From Fontisphaera persica (GTDB lineage Bacteria > Verrucomicrobiota > Verrucomicrobiia > Limisphaerales > Fontisphaeraceae), in assembly GCF_024832785.1 (NCBI RefSeq), contig NZ_CP116615.1:2728001-2792000 (forward strand): DNA of 64,000 bases, in the 5' to 3' direction. Under the pieces are notes generated by a model, which saw nothing but the letters and a program-made list of their open reading frames with translations, searched no databases and was not told the DNA's origin. The translations under genes and the position numbers were made by a program. Of the stretch, positions 42,759 through 51,738 are shown piece after piece. Numbering within the stretch: position 1 is the stretch's first letter; every line of letters begins with the position of its first letter.

Positions 42759-45362
42759 ATGGCTGGCGAAACAACCACAGCAGCAAACGCCATCACCCGC
42801 GCACGGATTCGGGTGGACGGCAAGTTTTTACGCGCGGGCGCCGAGAAGTTTTACCTCAAGGGCGTGACGTATGGGCCGTTTGCCCCGGGGCCTGATGGCA
42901 GCCATTTCCCCGGCCAGGTCCAGGCGGCGCGGGATTTCGAGTTGATTCGCGCCCTGGGGGCCAACACCCTCCGCGTTTATCATCCGCCCCCGCGCTGGCT
43001 GGCGGATTTGGCGCAGGAATTTGGGTTGCGCCTGTTGGTGGACATCCCGTGGAGTCATCATGTTTGTTTTCTGGATTCTCCCCAGCGCCTGCAAGAGGCG
43101 CGCGACGCCGTGCAGCAGGCCGTGGCCGGGCTGGCGGGGCATCCGGCCATACTGGCCTACAGTGTGGCCAATGAAATCCCCACGGATATTGTGCGCTGGC
43201 AGGGCCAGCGGCGGGTGGCGGAGTTTTTGGAGGAGCTGGTGGAGGTGGCCAAAGCCGCGGACCCCGGCTGTCTGTGCACCTTCACCAACTTCCCGCCCAC
43301 GGAGTACCTGCGGCCGCGCAACATTGATTTTGTCTGCTTCAATGTGTATCTGCACCAGCGCCGGGCGCTGGACAATTACCTGGCCCGGCTCCAGATGATG
43401 GCGGACCAGAAACCGCTGGTCCTGGGCGAGTTTGGGGTGGATTCCCTGCGCGAAGGAGAAGAGCGCAAATGTGAGATGCTCACGTGGCAGATTGAGACAG
43501 CCTTTCGCAATGGTCTGGCCGGGGCGGTGGTGTTCAGTTTCACCGATGACTGGTGGCGGGCGGGGCAGCCGGTGGAGGATTGGGCCATGGGTCTGACCAC
43601 GCGGGACCGCCAGCCCAAACCGTCGTATGCCGCCGTGCAGGCGGCCTTCCAGCAGGCGCCTTATTTTCCGTTGCCGCAAACGCCCAGGGTGTCGGTGGTG
43701 GTGGCCAGTTACAACGGGGCGCGCACCCTCAAGGCCTGCCTGGACTCGCTGCAGAACCTGAACTACCCCGACTATGAGGTGATTCTGGTGGACGACGGCT
43801 CCACGGACACCACGCCGCACCTGGCGGCGCAATACCCTTCGGTAATCTACATCCGGCAGTCCAATCAGGGATTGAGCGCGGCGCGCAATACGGGCATCGC
43901 CGCGGCCCGGGGGGACATTGTGGCCTTTACCGATTCCGACTGCCGGGCCGATGAAGACTGGCTTTACTACCTGGTGGGCGATATGTTGCGGGGGCAGTTT
44001 GCCGGCATGGGCGGGCATAACTTCCTGCCGCCGGAAGATTCGCTGGTGGCCGCGGCGGTAATGGCATCGCCGGGCGGGCCGGCGCATGTGATGCTCACCG
44101 ACCGCATTGCCGAGCACATCCCCGGCTGCAACATGGCCTTCTGGAAGTGGGCGCTGGACGCGGTGGGGTGGTTTGACCCGGTCTTCCGCAAGGCCGGCGA
44201 CGATGTGGACATCTGCTGGCGTTTGCAGCAGCAGGGATTGCTGATTGGATTCAGTCCCGCCGGCTTTGTCTGGCATTACCGGCGCTCCACAGTGGAGGCC
44301 TACCTGCGGCAACAGCAGGGTTACGGAGAGGCCGAGGCGCTGCTCATCCGCAAACACCCGGAATATTTCAACGCGCTGGGCGGGAGCCTTTGGGCCGGCC
44401 GCATCTATACCAGCGCCAAGCTGGGCGTGCTGGCCAAGCGCGAGATTGTCTATCACGGCATCTTTGGCACGGGCCAGTTTCAAACCCTCTACACGCCGCG
44501 GCCGGCCTTCACCCTGATGCTGCTGACGAGTTTTGAATACCATGTGGTGGTGACGCTGCCACTGTTGATTTTGTCCGTGCCGTTCCATTTTCTGCTGCCG
44601 GTGGCGGCCACCTCGCTGCTGGCCACGCTGGGGATTTGCATCGCCGCCGCCTGGCAGGCGGAGCTTCCGCCGCAACGCCAGGTCTGGTGGTCCCGGCCGC
44701 TGGTGGCATTGTTGTATTTGCTCCAGCCCATCGTCCGCGGCTGGGCGCGCTACCGCCAGCGCCTGACCTACCGGCCCACCCCGGTCAACGCCCTGGAAAA
44801 ACTGGATTCCATGGCCCTGCGCGACAGCGGCGAGCCGCTGGAGCAAGCCGCCTACTGGGCCGAGCACTGGGTGGACCGGGTGGAGTTTTTGCGGGAAATT
44901 CTGCGCCGCCTGGAAAAGGAGGGGTGGCAGCACAAGCCAGACAACGGCTGGAGCGAATACGACGTGGAAATCTACGGCAGCCGGTGGAGCCGCGTTCAGC
45001 TTACCACGGTGGCCGAGCTGTTTCCCGGCGGGCGCCAGCTTTTCCGCTGCCGGCTGCACAGCCTGTGGTCTCTGCCCGCGCGCGTGGCGTTTGGGGCTGC
45101 GGCGGCATTTGAAATGCTGGTCATTGGTTTTTCCAGCCCGTATTTCCCTTGGATATGGCTCTTGCTGCTCACCCTGCCGGCGCTGGGCTGGTTTTTTGCG
45201 CAAGAGCAACGCAACTTGCAATGTCTGGTGCACGCCTTTTTGGACGATGTGGCGCGGCAACTGGGCATGATTAAATTGAAAGCGTCCACCGGCCAGCCGT
45301 GGCAGCCGCCTGCCCAAGCCGTGCCGCCCAAGGCGCCCACCGCCACCTCTCCGGCTCCATGA
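42759..45362 (+). CDS. Glycoside hydrolase-glycosyltransferase 2 fusion membrane protein
   Basis: An 867-residue, two-enzyme chain. Residues ~15-300 form a GH2/GH5-like TIM barrel with acid/base Glu139 (YSVANEIP) and nucleophile Glu224 (VLGEFGVDS). Residues ~311-560 form a GT2 domain ([29 protein letters not shown] as the DxD region, [20 protein letters not shown]). Membrane segments at ~585-670 and ~770-800 follow. Such a protein could make and trim an exopolysaccharide at the membrane. The barrel has no signal peptide, so it is probably cytoplasmic or membrane-proximal. The stop overlaps the thyA start (ATGA). Which product it makes is unknown. Confidence 0.85.
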   Translation: MAGETTTAANAITRARIRVDGKFLRAGAEKFYLKGVTYGPFAPGPDGSHFPGQVQAARDFELIRALGANTLRVYHPPPRWLADLAQEFGLRLLVDIPWSHHVCFLDSPQRLQEARDAVQQAVAGLAGHPAILAYSVANEIPTDIVRWQGQRRVAEFLEELVEVAKAADPGCLCTFTNFPPTEYLRPRNIDFVCFNVYLHQRRALDNYLARLQMMADQKPLVLGEFGVDSLREGEERKCEMLTWQIETAFRNGLAGAVVFSFTDDWWRAGQPVEDWAMGLTTRDRQPKPSYAAVQAAFQQAPYFPLPQTPRVSVVVASYNGARTLKACLDSLQNLNYPDYEVILVDDGSTDTTPHLAAQYPSVIYIRQSNQGLSAARNTGIAAARGDIVAFTDSDCRADEDWLYYLVGDMLRGQFAGMGGHNFLPPEDSLVAAAVMASPGGPAHVMLTDRIAEHIPGCNMAFWKWALDAVGWFDPVFRKAGDDVDICWRLQQQGLLIGFSPAGFVWHYRRSTVEAYLRQQQGYGEAEALLIRKHPEYFNALGGSLWAGRIYTSAKLGVLAKREIVYHGIFGTGQFQTLYTPRPAFTLMLLTSFEYHVVVTLPLLILSVPFHFLLPVAATSLLATLGICIAAAWQAELPPQRQVWWSRPLVALLYLLQPIVRGWARYRQRLTYRPTPVNALEKLDSMALRDSGEPLEQAAYWAEHWVDRVEFLREILRRLEKEGWQHKPDNGWSEYDVEIYGSRWSRVQLTTVAELFPGGRQLFRCRLHSLWSLPARVAFGAAAAFEMLVIGFSSPYFPWIWLLLLTLPALGWFFAQEQRNLQCLVHAFLDDVARQLGMIKLKASTGQPWQPPAQAVPPKAPTATSPAP

Positions 45363-46153
45363 AGCAATACCTTGATTTGTTGCGCCTGGTTTTGGAAAAA
45401 GGCAAGTTTCGCCCGGACCGCACGGGTGTGGGCACTTATGCGGTGTTTGGCGCGCAGGCGCGGTTTGATTTGCGGGAAGGATTCCCCCTGCTCACCACCA
45501 AGAAGCTCCACGTCAAATCCATCATCTACGAGCTGCTCTGGTTTTTGCGGGGCGACACCAATGTGCGGTGGCTGCAGGAGCGCGGCGTCACCATCTGGGA
45601 CGAATGGGCCGGGCCGGACGGGAGCCTGGGGCGGATTTACGGCGCGCAATGGTGCGACTGGCGCCGTCCCGACGGCACCTCCGTCAACCAGATTAATGAG
45701 GTGATTGAGGAAATCCGCACCCGTCCCAACAGCCGCCGTCTCATCGTGTCGGCCTGGAATCCGGGGGAGCTGGACCAAATGGCGCTGCCCCCCTGTCACG
45801 CGCTGTTTCAATTTTTCGTGATGGACGGCGAGTTGAGCTGCCAGATGTACCAGCGCAGCGCCGACCTGTTTCTGGGCGTGCCGTTCAATATCGCCTCCTA
45901 CGCGCTGCTGACGATGATGGTGGCTCAGGTAACTGGCCTGAAACCGGGCGAGTTTATTCATACCTTTGGCGACCTTCATCTCTATGCCAACCACCTGGAA
46001 CAGGCCCGGTTGCAATTGACCCGCGAGCCGCGCCCCCTGCCCCGGATGCGGCTCAATCCGGAGGTGAAAAACATCCACGACTTCAAGTACGAGGATTTTG
46101 TGCTGGAAGGTTACGATCCGCATCCGCCGATCAAGGCGCCCATCGCGGTGTAG
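45359..46153 (+). CDS. thyA: Thymidylate synthase
   Basis: A 264-residue protein, the same length as E. coli ThyA. It makes dTMP from dUMP with methylene-tetrahydrofolate. Catalytic Cys146 lies in [12 protein letters not shown], the folate/dUMP region is [11 protein letters not shown], and [20 protein letters not shown] and [16 protein letters not shown] are intact. The start codon overlaps the stop of the GH-GT2 gene by 4 nt, an unusual coupling. No dihydrofolate reductase gene is nearby. Confidence 0.97.
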   Translation: MKQYLDLLRLVLEKGKFRPDRTGVGTYAVFGAQARFDLREGFPLLTTKKLHVKSIIYELLWFLRGDTNVRWLQERGVTIWDEWAGPDGSLGRIYGAQWCDWRRPDGTSVNQINEVIEEIRTRPNSRRLIVSAWNPGELDQMALPPCHALFQFFVMDGELSCQMYQRSADLFLGVPFNIASYALLTMMVAQVTGLKPGEFIHTFGDLHLYANHLEQARLQLTREPRPLPRMRLNPEVKNIHDFKYEDFVLEGYDPHPPIKAPIAV

Positions 46154-46166
46154 TCCCAGCCCTGAT

Positions 46167-46190
46167 GCTGCCGGAAGGGGCAGCTCATTC
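46167..46190 (+). terminator. Weak hairpin after thyA
   Basis: GCTGCC (46167-46172) pairs with GGCAGC (46179-46184) and is followed by TCATTCATTTTTT. The U run begins several bases after the stem, so termination may be inefficient. Confidence 0.4.
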
Positions 46191-46292
46191 ATTTTTTGGT
46201 ACCCCCGGCGCGTTTTACCGCAGCCAAATGTTCACAGAAAGTCACGGTTTTGTAACCTGCCTGCCAAATCCCGTGCCCATAGTGGGACGGCG

Positions 46293-47117
46293 ATGGCGGC
46301 CAAAGGGCATTTACTGCTTCACCAGATTCTGGTAGTCCCAGCCGGCGAGTGGAATTTCCCCCCTGCGCCGTGGGTGGTGTTGCGCCTGGAACAAGGGTTG
46401 GCCTACTGGATTTCGCCCGCGGCCCCAATGGAGCTGGCGCCGGGGGATGTGCTGGTGGCCAGCAACCAGTTGCAAGGCGTGTTGCGGGCCAGCCAGATTT
46501 CCGAGGCCACCGTGGTTTATTACACGGTCAACCCGGACCTTCTGGGCGGTTTCCTCACCCTTGCCGAGCGGCATTTGCTGCAATCCCTCCAAAGCCGTAC
46601 CTCCGGCCTGCCCCTTCACCTGCCGTCCCGCCACGGGCTGGCGGTGGAGTTTGCGCGGATTTGCGAGGCCACGTCCGAGATTACCCCGTTGGTGCAGCGC
46701 TGCCGGCTGCTGCATCTGTTTGCCGCCACGTTGCAACAACATCTGGGGCAGCTCCCGGCCTATACCGCCAACGGCCAGGCCGAAAAGCGTTTCCACGAGT
46801 TAATGGCCAGCCTCTCTGAACCTGAGCTGCTGCGTTATACGCCCCGCGAGCTGGCTGCTCGCTGCGGCTGCAGCCCCCGCCACTTTGCGCGGCTTTTTCA
46901 TGCGCACTTTGGCTGCTCGGTGCGGGAAAAACTTACCGAATTGCGCCTCCGCAAAGCCCGCGAGCTGCTCCTGCTCAGCCACACCACAGTGGCGGGCGTG
47001 GCGGTGGCCACCGGCTTCCGGCATCTGGGACTCTTTAACGCCGTGTTCAAAAAGCACTTTGGCGAAACGCCGCGCCGCTGGCGCGAGCTGCACCGCCAAA
47101 CTGAAGGAGCGTTATAG
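46293..47117 (+). CDS. AraC-family transcriptional regulator
   Basis: A 274-residue regulator. The N-terminal ~110 residues form a cupin-like sensing domain (VVLRLEQGLAYWISPAAPMELAPGDVLV). The C-terminal two-HTH domain (~175-268) contains LAARCGCSPRHFARLFHAHFG and VAVATGFRHLGLFNAVFKKHFGETPRRWR. The ligand is unknown but often a sugar or aromatic compound in this family. The start at ATG 46293 (MAAKGHLLL) avoids a long non-homologous extension overlapping thyA. It could regulate the downstream glycosyltransferases or a distant target. Confidence 0.88.
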   Translation: MAAKGHLLLHQILVVPAGEWNFPPAPWVVLRLEQGLAYWISPAAPMELAPGDVLVASNQLQGVLRASQISEATVVYYTVNPDLLGGFLTLAERHLLQSLQSRTSGLPLHLPSRHGLAVEFARICEATSEITPLVQRCRLLHLFAATLQQHLGQLPAYTANGQAEKRFHELMASLSEPELLRYTPRELAARCGCSPRHFARLFHAHFGCSVREKLTELRLRKARELLLLSHTTVAGVAVATGFRHLGLFNAVFKKHFGETPRRWRELHRQTEGAL

Positions 47118-47231
47118 GCGGGGGCCGCCTGCTTTGGCTCTCGCCTGCCGGTTGCCTTTTAGCCCCCGCCACCGCGGTGATTCGTTTCGCCTTTGATTTC
47201 GCGCCTGCGGCGGCTAAAACTGGCGGCGCAC

Positions 47232-48359
47232 ATGCCGACGACGGCGTCATCCACAACTGCACAACGCCCCTGGCGCATCGCGCATTCCGAATGCTCGCTG
47301 GGCTGGGGCGGGCAGGAGCATCGCGTGCTGGCGGAGCTGGCCGGTTTCGCCCGCCGCGGCGCGCAGGTGTGGCTGCTGGCTCCGCCGGAAAGCTGCCTCT
47401 ACCAGCGGGCGCAGGCGGCGGGGATTGAAGTTGTGCCCTTACGTCTCTCGCGGATGGGCTTTGTCTGGCACGCCATTCAATGGGCGCGCTGGCTTAAGCA
47501 ACACCAGGTGCAGGTGCTCAACCCCCACAGCTCCCGCGACGGCTGGCTGTTGGGCGTCGCCGGACGGCTGGCGCGGGTCCCTTTCATTGTTCGCACCCGC
47601 CATATTGACGTGGACTATCCGCACGCATGGCTGAGCCGCCATGCGTTCACCACGCTGGCGGATCACGTGCTGACCACCAGCGAAAAAATCGCGGCGCATT
47701 TTCGCGAATTATTCCACCTGCCCGCGGATCGCGTCACCACCATCCCCACCGGCATTGACGTGCAACGGTTTTCGCCGCAGGGGTCCAAAGCGCAGTTAAT
47801 CCCGGCGCCGGCCCAGGCCCCACGGGTGGGCATGGTCTCCGTGCTGCGCTCCTGGAAAGGACACGCCACTTTCCTGCAAGCAGCCCGCCAACTGGTGGAC
47901 GCCCGTTTCCCGGCTCGCTATGTCATTGTGGGCGAAGGACCCATCCGATACCAAATCGAGGCGCAAATCGCCGAGTTACAATTGCAGGAGCAGGTGACGC
48001 TGACGGGCCATCGCGAAGACGTGCCGGAAGTCCTGCGGGGGCTGGACGTATTGGTCATCGCCTCCACGCGCCATGAAGGCGTGCCCCAAATCGGTCTGCA
48101 AGCGCTGGCCTGTCAAACGCCGGTGGTGGGCAGCAACGTGGGAGGCATCCCGGAAATCATCCGGCCGGGGGAGACCGGCCGCCTCTTTCCCGCCGGCAAT
48201 GCGGCCGCCCTGGCGCAAGCCATACGCGACACCCTGGCCCAGGTGGAGGAAACCCGCGCCATGACTCAACGCGGCCGGGCCATGGTGGTGGAGCGCCATA
48301 GTTTGGACCACATGCTCGACCAGTTGGAACAGCTTTATCAACGGCATTTGCCCGCATGA
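47232..48359 (+). CDS. GT4-family glycosyltransferase (LPS-core cluster, first gene)
   Basis: A 375-residue GT-B enzyme. The acceptor loop is SECSLGWGGQEHRVLAELAGF; the C-terminal domain has GMVSVLRSWKGHATFL, YVIVGEGPIRYQIEAQ and RHEGVPQIGLQALACQTPVVGSNVGGIPEII. It resembles RfaG/lipooligosaccharide transferases that handle KDO- or heptose-containing acceptors. ATG 47232 is preferred over TTG 47193. It overlaps the next gene by 4 nt, starting a run of three coupled envelope glycosyltransferases. Confidence 0.87.
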   Translation: MPTTASSTTAQRPWRIAHSECSLGWGGQEHRVLAELAGFARRGAQVWLLAPPESCLYQRAQAAGIEVVPLRLSRMGFVWHAIQWARWLKQHQVQVLNPHSSRDGWLLGVAGRLARVPFIVRTRHIDVDYPHAWLSRHAFTTLADHVLTTSEKIAAHFRELFHLPADRVTTIPTGIDVQRFSPQGSKAQLIPAPAQAPRVGMVSVLRSWKGHATFLQAARQLVDARFPARYVIVGEGPIRYQIEAQIAELQLQEQVTLTGHREDVPEVLRGLDVLVIASTRHEGVPQIGLQALACQTPVVGSNVGGIPEIIRPGETGRLFPAGNAAALAQAIRDTLAQVEETRAMTQRGRAMVVERHSLDHMLDQLEQLYQRHLPA

Positions 48360-49447
48360 AACTGGCGCTCATACGCCGTCATTTTGCCGCCACCGGCGGG
48401 GCTGAGCTGTACACCCAGCGGCTCTGTGAAGCGCTCGTCAGGGAAGGCCATGAAGTGCATCTCTTCGCGGAAACCTGGCCGGCGGCGCTGGCGGAAAAAG
48501 GGGGAGCTGGCTTCCATTCCGTGCCGGTGAGCGGGAGGCGGGCGCAACGCCCGTGGCGGTTTGCCCAGGCTGTGCAAGCGGAGCTGAGCCGGCATTCGTT
48601 TGATTGCGTGTTCAGTTTGGAGCGCACCCTTGGCCAGGATGTTTACCGCGCCGGAGATGGCCTGCATCGGGTCTGGCTGGAGCGCCGTCGCGCGGCCGCG
48701 CCGTGGTGGAAAAAATGGTGGGTGGGCCGGGGCGGGTTCCATCGCTGCATGCTTCGTCTGGAAGCCCAGGTGTTCCACCCCGGTCACACGGGCCAGGTGA
48801 TTGTGAATTCTGAGATGGTGCGCCAGGAAATTCTCGCCCATTTTCCCTTCCCGGCCGAGCGCATCCATCTGGTCCGCAACGGAGTGGAGGTGGAGCGTTT
48901 CCAAAAAGGGAATCGGGCCCTGTTCCGCCAGCGCTGGCACATTGCGCCTGAGGCGTTTGTGCTCCTGTTTGCCGGGTCGGGGTGGGAACGCAAAGGCCTG
49001 CCGTGGGTGCTGGAGGCCTTTGGCCGGGTGCGCCGGTCTGACTGGCAATTGGTGGTGGCCGGCAAGGGGCGCATTCCCTGGCTGCGGCCCGCGCAGGTGA
49101 TTTTCACGGGGCCGCTCGCCGATATGGAAAACGCCTATGCCGCCGCCGACGTGCTGGTGCTGCCGCCGCTCTATGAACCCTCGGCCAATGTCGTCTATGA
49201 AGCCCTGGCCGCCGGCCTGCCCGTCATTACCTCACGTTGGAATGGGGCCGCTGAAATCCTCGAAGAAGAGGCTACCGGTACGGTGTTACCGCGCTCGGAT
49301 GATGTGCCTGCCCTGGCGGCGGCCATGCTCCGGTGGAGCCACCGCCGTGAACGCGTGCGTGTGGATGCCGGCCGGTTATCTTTGGAAAACAATGTGCAAC
49401 AAACCCTGGCCATTTTGGCACGCGCGGCCCGGGAGCGCCGGCAATGA
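48356..49447 (+). CDS. WaaG-like GT4 glycosyltransferase
   Basis: A 363-residue protein with the LPS glucosyltransferase I (WaaG/RfaG) pattern. KLALIRRHFAATGGAELYTQRL opens the N-terminal domain, VIVNSEMVRQEILAHFPFPAERIHLVRNGV forms the hinge region, and LPPLYEPSANVVYEALAAGLPVITS the donor site. It would add a hexose to the lipid A inner core at the cytoplasmic membrane face. It is coupled on both sides by ATGA overlaps. Confidence 0.88.
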   Translation: MKLALIRRHFAATGGAELYTQRLCEALVREGHEVHLFAETWPAALAEKGGAGFHSVPVSGRRAQRPWRFAQAVQAELSRHSFDCVFSLERTLGQDVYRAGDGLHRVWLERRRAAAPWWKKWWVGRGGFHRCMLRLEAQVFHPGHTGQVIVNSEMVRQEILAHFPFPAERIHLVRNGVEVERFQKGNRALFRQRWHIAPEAFVLLFAGSGWERKGLPWVLEAFGRVRRSDWQLVVAGKGRIPWLRPAQVIFTGPLADMENAYAAADVLVLPPLYEPSANVVYEALAAGLPVITSRWNGAAEILEEEATGTVLPRSDDVPALAAAMLRWSHRRERVRVDAGRLSLENNVQQTLAILARAARERRQ

Positions 49448-50196
49448 AGATTTCCCTCTGCATCATCACGCTGAACGAAGAGGCCAATCTGCCGCGGTGT
49501 CTGGCGAGCAGCGCGCCCCTGGTGGATGAAATGGTCATCGTGGATTCCGGCAGCACGGACCGCACGGAGGCCATTGCCCGCCAGTATGGCGCCCATTGGG
49601 TGCCCCACCAATGGCTGGGATACGTGCGCCAGAAAAACCTGGCCCTTTCGCTGGCGAGCCTGCCCTGGGTGCTGAGCCTGGATGCAGACGAGGCTTTATC
49701 GCCCGAGCTGGCCGGGGAAATCAAGGCGTTGAAGGCCACGGAGCCGCCAGCCGAAGTGGCAGGTTACGACATGCCCCGCTGCGTGTTCTACGAAGGCCGC
49801 TGGATTCGCCACGGCGATTGGTACCCCGACCGGCTGGTGCGCTTGTTTCGCAAAGACCGCGCCCGGTTCACCGGCGGCCAGGTGCATGAACGGCTGGAGG
49901 TGGAGGGCGAAGTGCGGCATCTGCGCGGGGATATTTATCATTACTCCTTCAAAGACGCCGCCGACCATCGCGCCCGCAGCGAGCACTACGCCCGCCTGTG
50001 GGCGGCCAGCCAGCGCGCCGCCGGCCGCACGGCTGGACCGCTCGCCCCCTACTATCACGCGGCGTTTCGCTGGCTCCGCGGTTATGTCCTGCGCGCCGGG
50101 TTCCTGGATGGCCCGCAAGGGTGGCGCATTGCTTCCCTCTGTGCGCGGGAAACTTTCCTCAAATACCAGTGGCTGCGGCGCAATCCAACCCCCTGA
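49444..50196 (+). CDS. KdtX/WaaE-like GT2 glycosyltransferase
   Basis: A 250-residue GT-A enzyme: ISLCIITLNEEANLPRCLAS at the start, IVDSGSTDRT, and SLDADEALSPEL as the DxD metal site. DMPRCVFYEGRWIRHGDWYPDRLVRLFRK is characteristic of inner-core KdtX/WaaE beta-glucosyltransferases. It completes a three-gene LPS-core unit with the two GT4 genes. It supports a Gram-negative envelope, as do LptE and BamD at the end of the window. Confidence 0.9.
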   Translation: MKISLCIITLNEEANLPRCLASSAPLVDEMVIVDSGSTDRTEAIARQYGAHWVPHQWLGYVRQKNLALSLASLPWVLSLDADEALSPELAGEIKALKATEPPAEVAGYDMPRCVFYEGRWIRHGDWYPDRLVRLFRKDRARFTGGQVHERLEVEGEVRHLRGDIYHYSFKDAADHRARSEHYARLWAASQRAAGRTAGPLAPYYHAAFRWLRGYVLRAGFLDGPQGWRIASLCARETFLKYQWLRRNPTP

Positions 50197-50233
50197 GCGG
50201 ACCAAGCCTGTTCCCGCGGGCCGGCGGGCGTTT

Positions 50234-50261
50234 TTGACATCGGCACGCCGTGCGCTAACTT
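50234..50261 (+). promoter_or_regulatory. Sigma70-type promoter upstream of the peroxiredoxin gene
   Basis: A consensus TTGACA (50234-50239) and TAACTT (50256-50261) are 16 nt apart. The -10 box ends 5 nt before ATG 50267, so either the mRNA is leaderless or translation starts at ATG 50297. Confidence 0.5.
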
Positions 50262-50266
50262 GCGCA

Positions 50267-50818
50267 ATGCAGAAGAATGCTCCTGACCACGGCACGATGA
50301 TATATTTAGGAGGCGCCCTCCTGGCGCTGGCCGTCCTCAGCACTTCCCTCGTCGCGGCGGACCCCGCGCTGAAAGTGGGCGCCAGGGCGCCCGAGTTCAC
50401 CGGCCACGATGCTCAGGGCAAGGAATGGAAACTCAGTGAACATCTGCGCCGGGGGGCGGTGCTGCTGTATTTTTATCCCAAGGACAACACCCCCGGTTGC
50501 ACACGGCAGGCCTGTGGGTTGCGGGACCGCATGGGTGATTTGCAAAAGGCGGGGGTCACCGTGGTGGGCATCAGTTTTGATTCGGCGGAGAGTCATCAAA
50601 AATTCATCGCGGAACATCAGCTCAACTTCACCCTGCTGGCTGACCCCGCAGGGAAAATCGCCGACCTTTACGGCGCCCGCATTCCGGGCCAGAACATGGC
50701 GCGGCGGGTGAGTTTTTTAATTGGCCCAGACGGCGTCATCCGCCATCTCACCGATACGCCCAAAGCCGAAACGCATCTGGAGGAAATGACCGCCGCCGTG
50801 CGGGCCCTGAAAAAATGA
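50267..50818 (+). CDS. bcp: Exported BCP-type peroxiredoxin
   Basis: A 183-residue protein. A hydrophobic signal/anchor (IYLGGALLALAVLSTSLVAAD, ~12-32) precedes a peroxiredoxin Q/BCP domain. The peroxidatic and resolving cysteines are Cys78 and Cys83 in DNTPGCTRQACGLRD. It reduces H2O2 and organic peroxides with thioredoxin-like electron donors. E. coli BCP is cytoplasmic and lacks the N-terminal segment, so this copy probably acts in the periplasm. The -10 box abuts ATG 50267; starting at ATG 50297 (MIYLGG) would give a normal signal peptide and a short leader. Confidence 0.88.
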   Translation: MQKNAPDHGTMIYLGGALLALAVLSTSLVAADPALKVGARAPEFTGHDAQGKEWKLSEHLRRGAVLLYFYPKDNTPGCTRQACGLRDRMGDLQKAGVTVVGISFDSAESHQKFIAEHQLNFTLLADPAGKIADLYGARIPGQNMARRVSFLIGPDGVIRHLTDTPKAETHLEEMTAAVRALKK

Positions 50819-50829
50819 AAAGCGGGGCC

Positions 50830-50857
50830 TTGCGCCTGACGGCATTGCTCCTATATT
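50830..50857 (+). promoter_or_regulatory. Candidate sigma70 promoter of the superoxide dismutase gene
   Basis: TTGCGC (50830-50835) and TATATT (50852-50857) are separated by 16 nt. The leader to ATG 50904 is ~40 nt and A-rich, without a clear Shine-Dalgarno sequence. Confidence 0.5.
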
Positions 50858-50903
50858 GCGAGGGAGAGAAGTTAAACAGAAATTAAACAAACGAAAACGA
50901 CCT

Positions 50904-51521
50904 ATGGCCTATCAATACCCCAACAAACAGGAAATGCTGCTTGCCAAAGTCAAAGGCAAAACCGGCAAAATTTCCGACAAAACGCATGAGGAACACCTCA
51001 AGCTCTACACGGGCTACGTCAACAAGACCAATGCCATTCTCAAGGAGCTGGAGGTGCTGGCGGCCACGTTGGACCCGGCCAATCCGGCGCATGCCAACCA
51101 GATTTACAGCGAAATCCGCTCCCGCAAGGTGGACCTGACCTTCGCCCTGGGTGGCGTGATTAATCACGAGATTTATTTCATGAATCTTGGTGGCAAAGGC
51201 GGCGCGCCCACCGGCAAGGTGGCCGAGCTTATCCAGCAAAGCTTTGGCAGCTTTGACGCCTTCAAGAAGGACCTGAAGGCCACCGGCATCGCGGCCCGCG
51301 GCTGGGTGTGGACCGGCTACGACCCGAAGACCGGCCTGCTGTTCAACTATATCGGCGACGCGCAGAACACCTTCCCCGTCTGGGGCGTCAAACCCATCCT
51401 CGCCCTCGACGTGTACGAGCACGCCTACTATGCCGACTTCTACACCGCTCGCGCGGCGTACATTGACGAGTTCATGAACTACATTGACTGGGACAACGTC
51501 AACGCCAACCTCGGCCTGTAA
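50904..51521 (+). CDS. Divergent Fe/Mn superoxide dismutase
   Basis: A 205-residue SOD with the two-domain Fe/Mn fold. The metal ligands appear to be a His in the THEEHLKLYTGYV helix, His88 (GGVINHEIYF), and Asp169 with His173 (ALDVYEHAYY). Departures from classical SODs are Tyr for Trp in DVYEHAYY and Ile86/Phe92 in the second-helix motif. Gln154 in GDAQNT sits where MnSODs carry their second-sphere Gln, which favours Mn or cambialistic use. No signal peptide, so cytoplasmic. It has its own promoter and a strong terminator, hence monocistronic. Confidence 0.88.
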   Translation: MAYQYPNKQEMLLAKVKGKTGKISDKTHEEHLKLYTGYVNKTNAILKELEVLAATLDPANPAHANQIYSEIRSRKVDLTFALGGVINHEIYFMNLGGKGGAPTGKVAELIQQSFGSFDAFKKDLKATGIAARGWVWTGYDPKTGLLFNYIGDAQNTFPVWGVKPILALDVYEHAYYADFYTARAAYIDEFMNYIDWDNVNANLGL

Positions 51522-51549
51522 GCTAGAGCAAACCTTGTCGGATGACACG

Positions 51550-51578
51550 CGCCCGCCCTGGTGGCGGGCGTTTTTTTT
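51550..51578 (+). terminator. Intrinsic terminator of the SOD gene
   Basis: A perfect 8-bp stem CGCCCGCC/GGCGGGCG (51550-51557 with 51563-51570), a 5-nt loop, and eight T residues (51571-51578). Confidence 0.92.
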
Positions 51579-51683
51579 ACTTACGGGGGCATCTTTCCCG
51601 GCCATTCACTTTACACCAGAGAGGACGAGCGGGGGGGAGGCGACGGCTGCAGCCGCCCCCAGGTTTTTGTGGCGCTGAGCCAT

Positions 51684-51715
51684 AAAAAAAAGGCCGCCCG
51701 GGCAGGGCGGCCTTT
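51684..51715 (-). terminator. Intrinsic terminator of leuB
   Basis: On the minus strand GGCCGCCC pairs with GGGCGGCC (51712-51705 with 51699-51692) around a 5-nt loop, followed by a run of eight U from 51691 down. It faces the SOD terminator. Confidence 0.9.
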
Positions 51716-51738
51716 GTCTTTTGAAGCAGCTCCGGGGC

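Noticed and set aside
42828-45317. 829-codon minus-strand open frame over the GH-GT2 gene
   Set aside because: Complementary-strand shadow of a gene with clear catalytic motifs; no start context or domain of its own.
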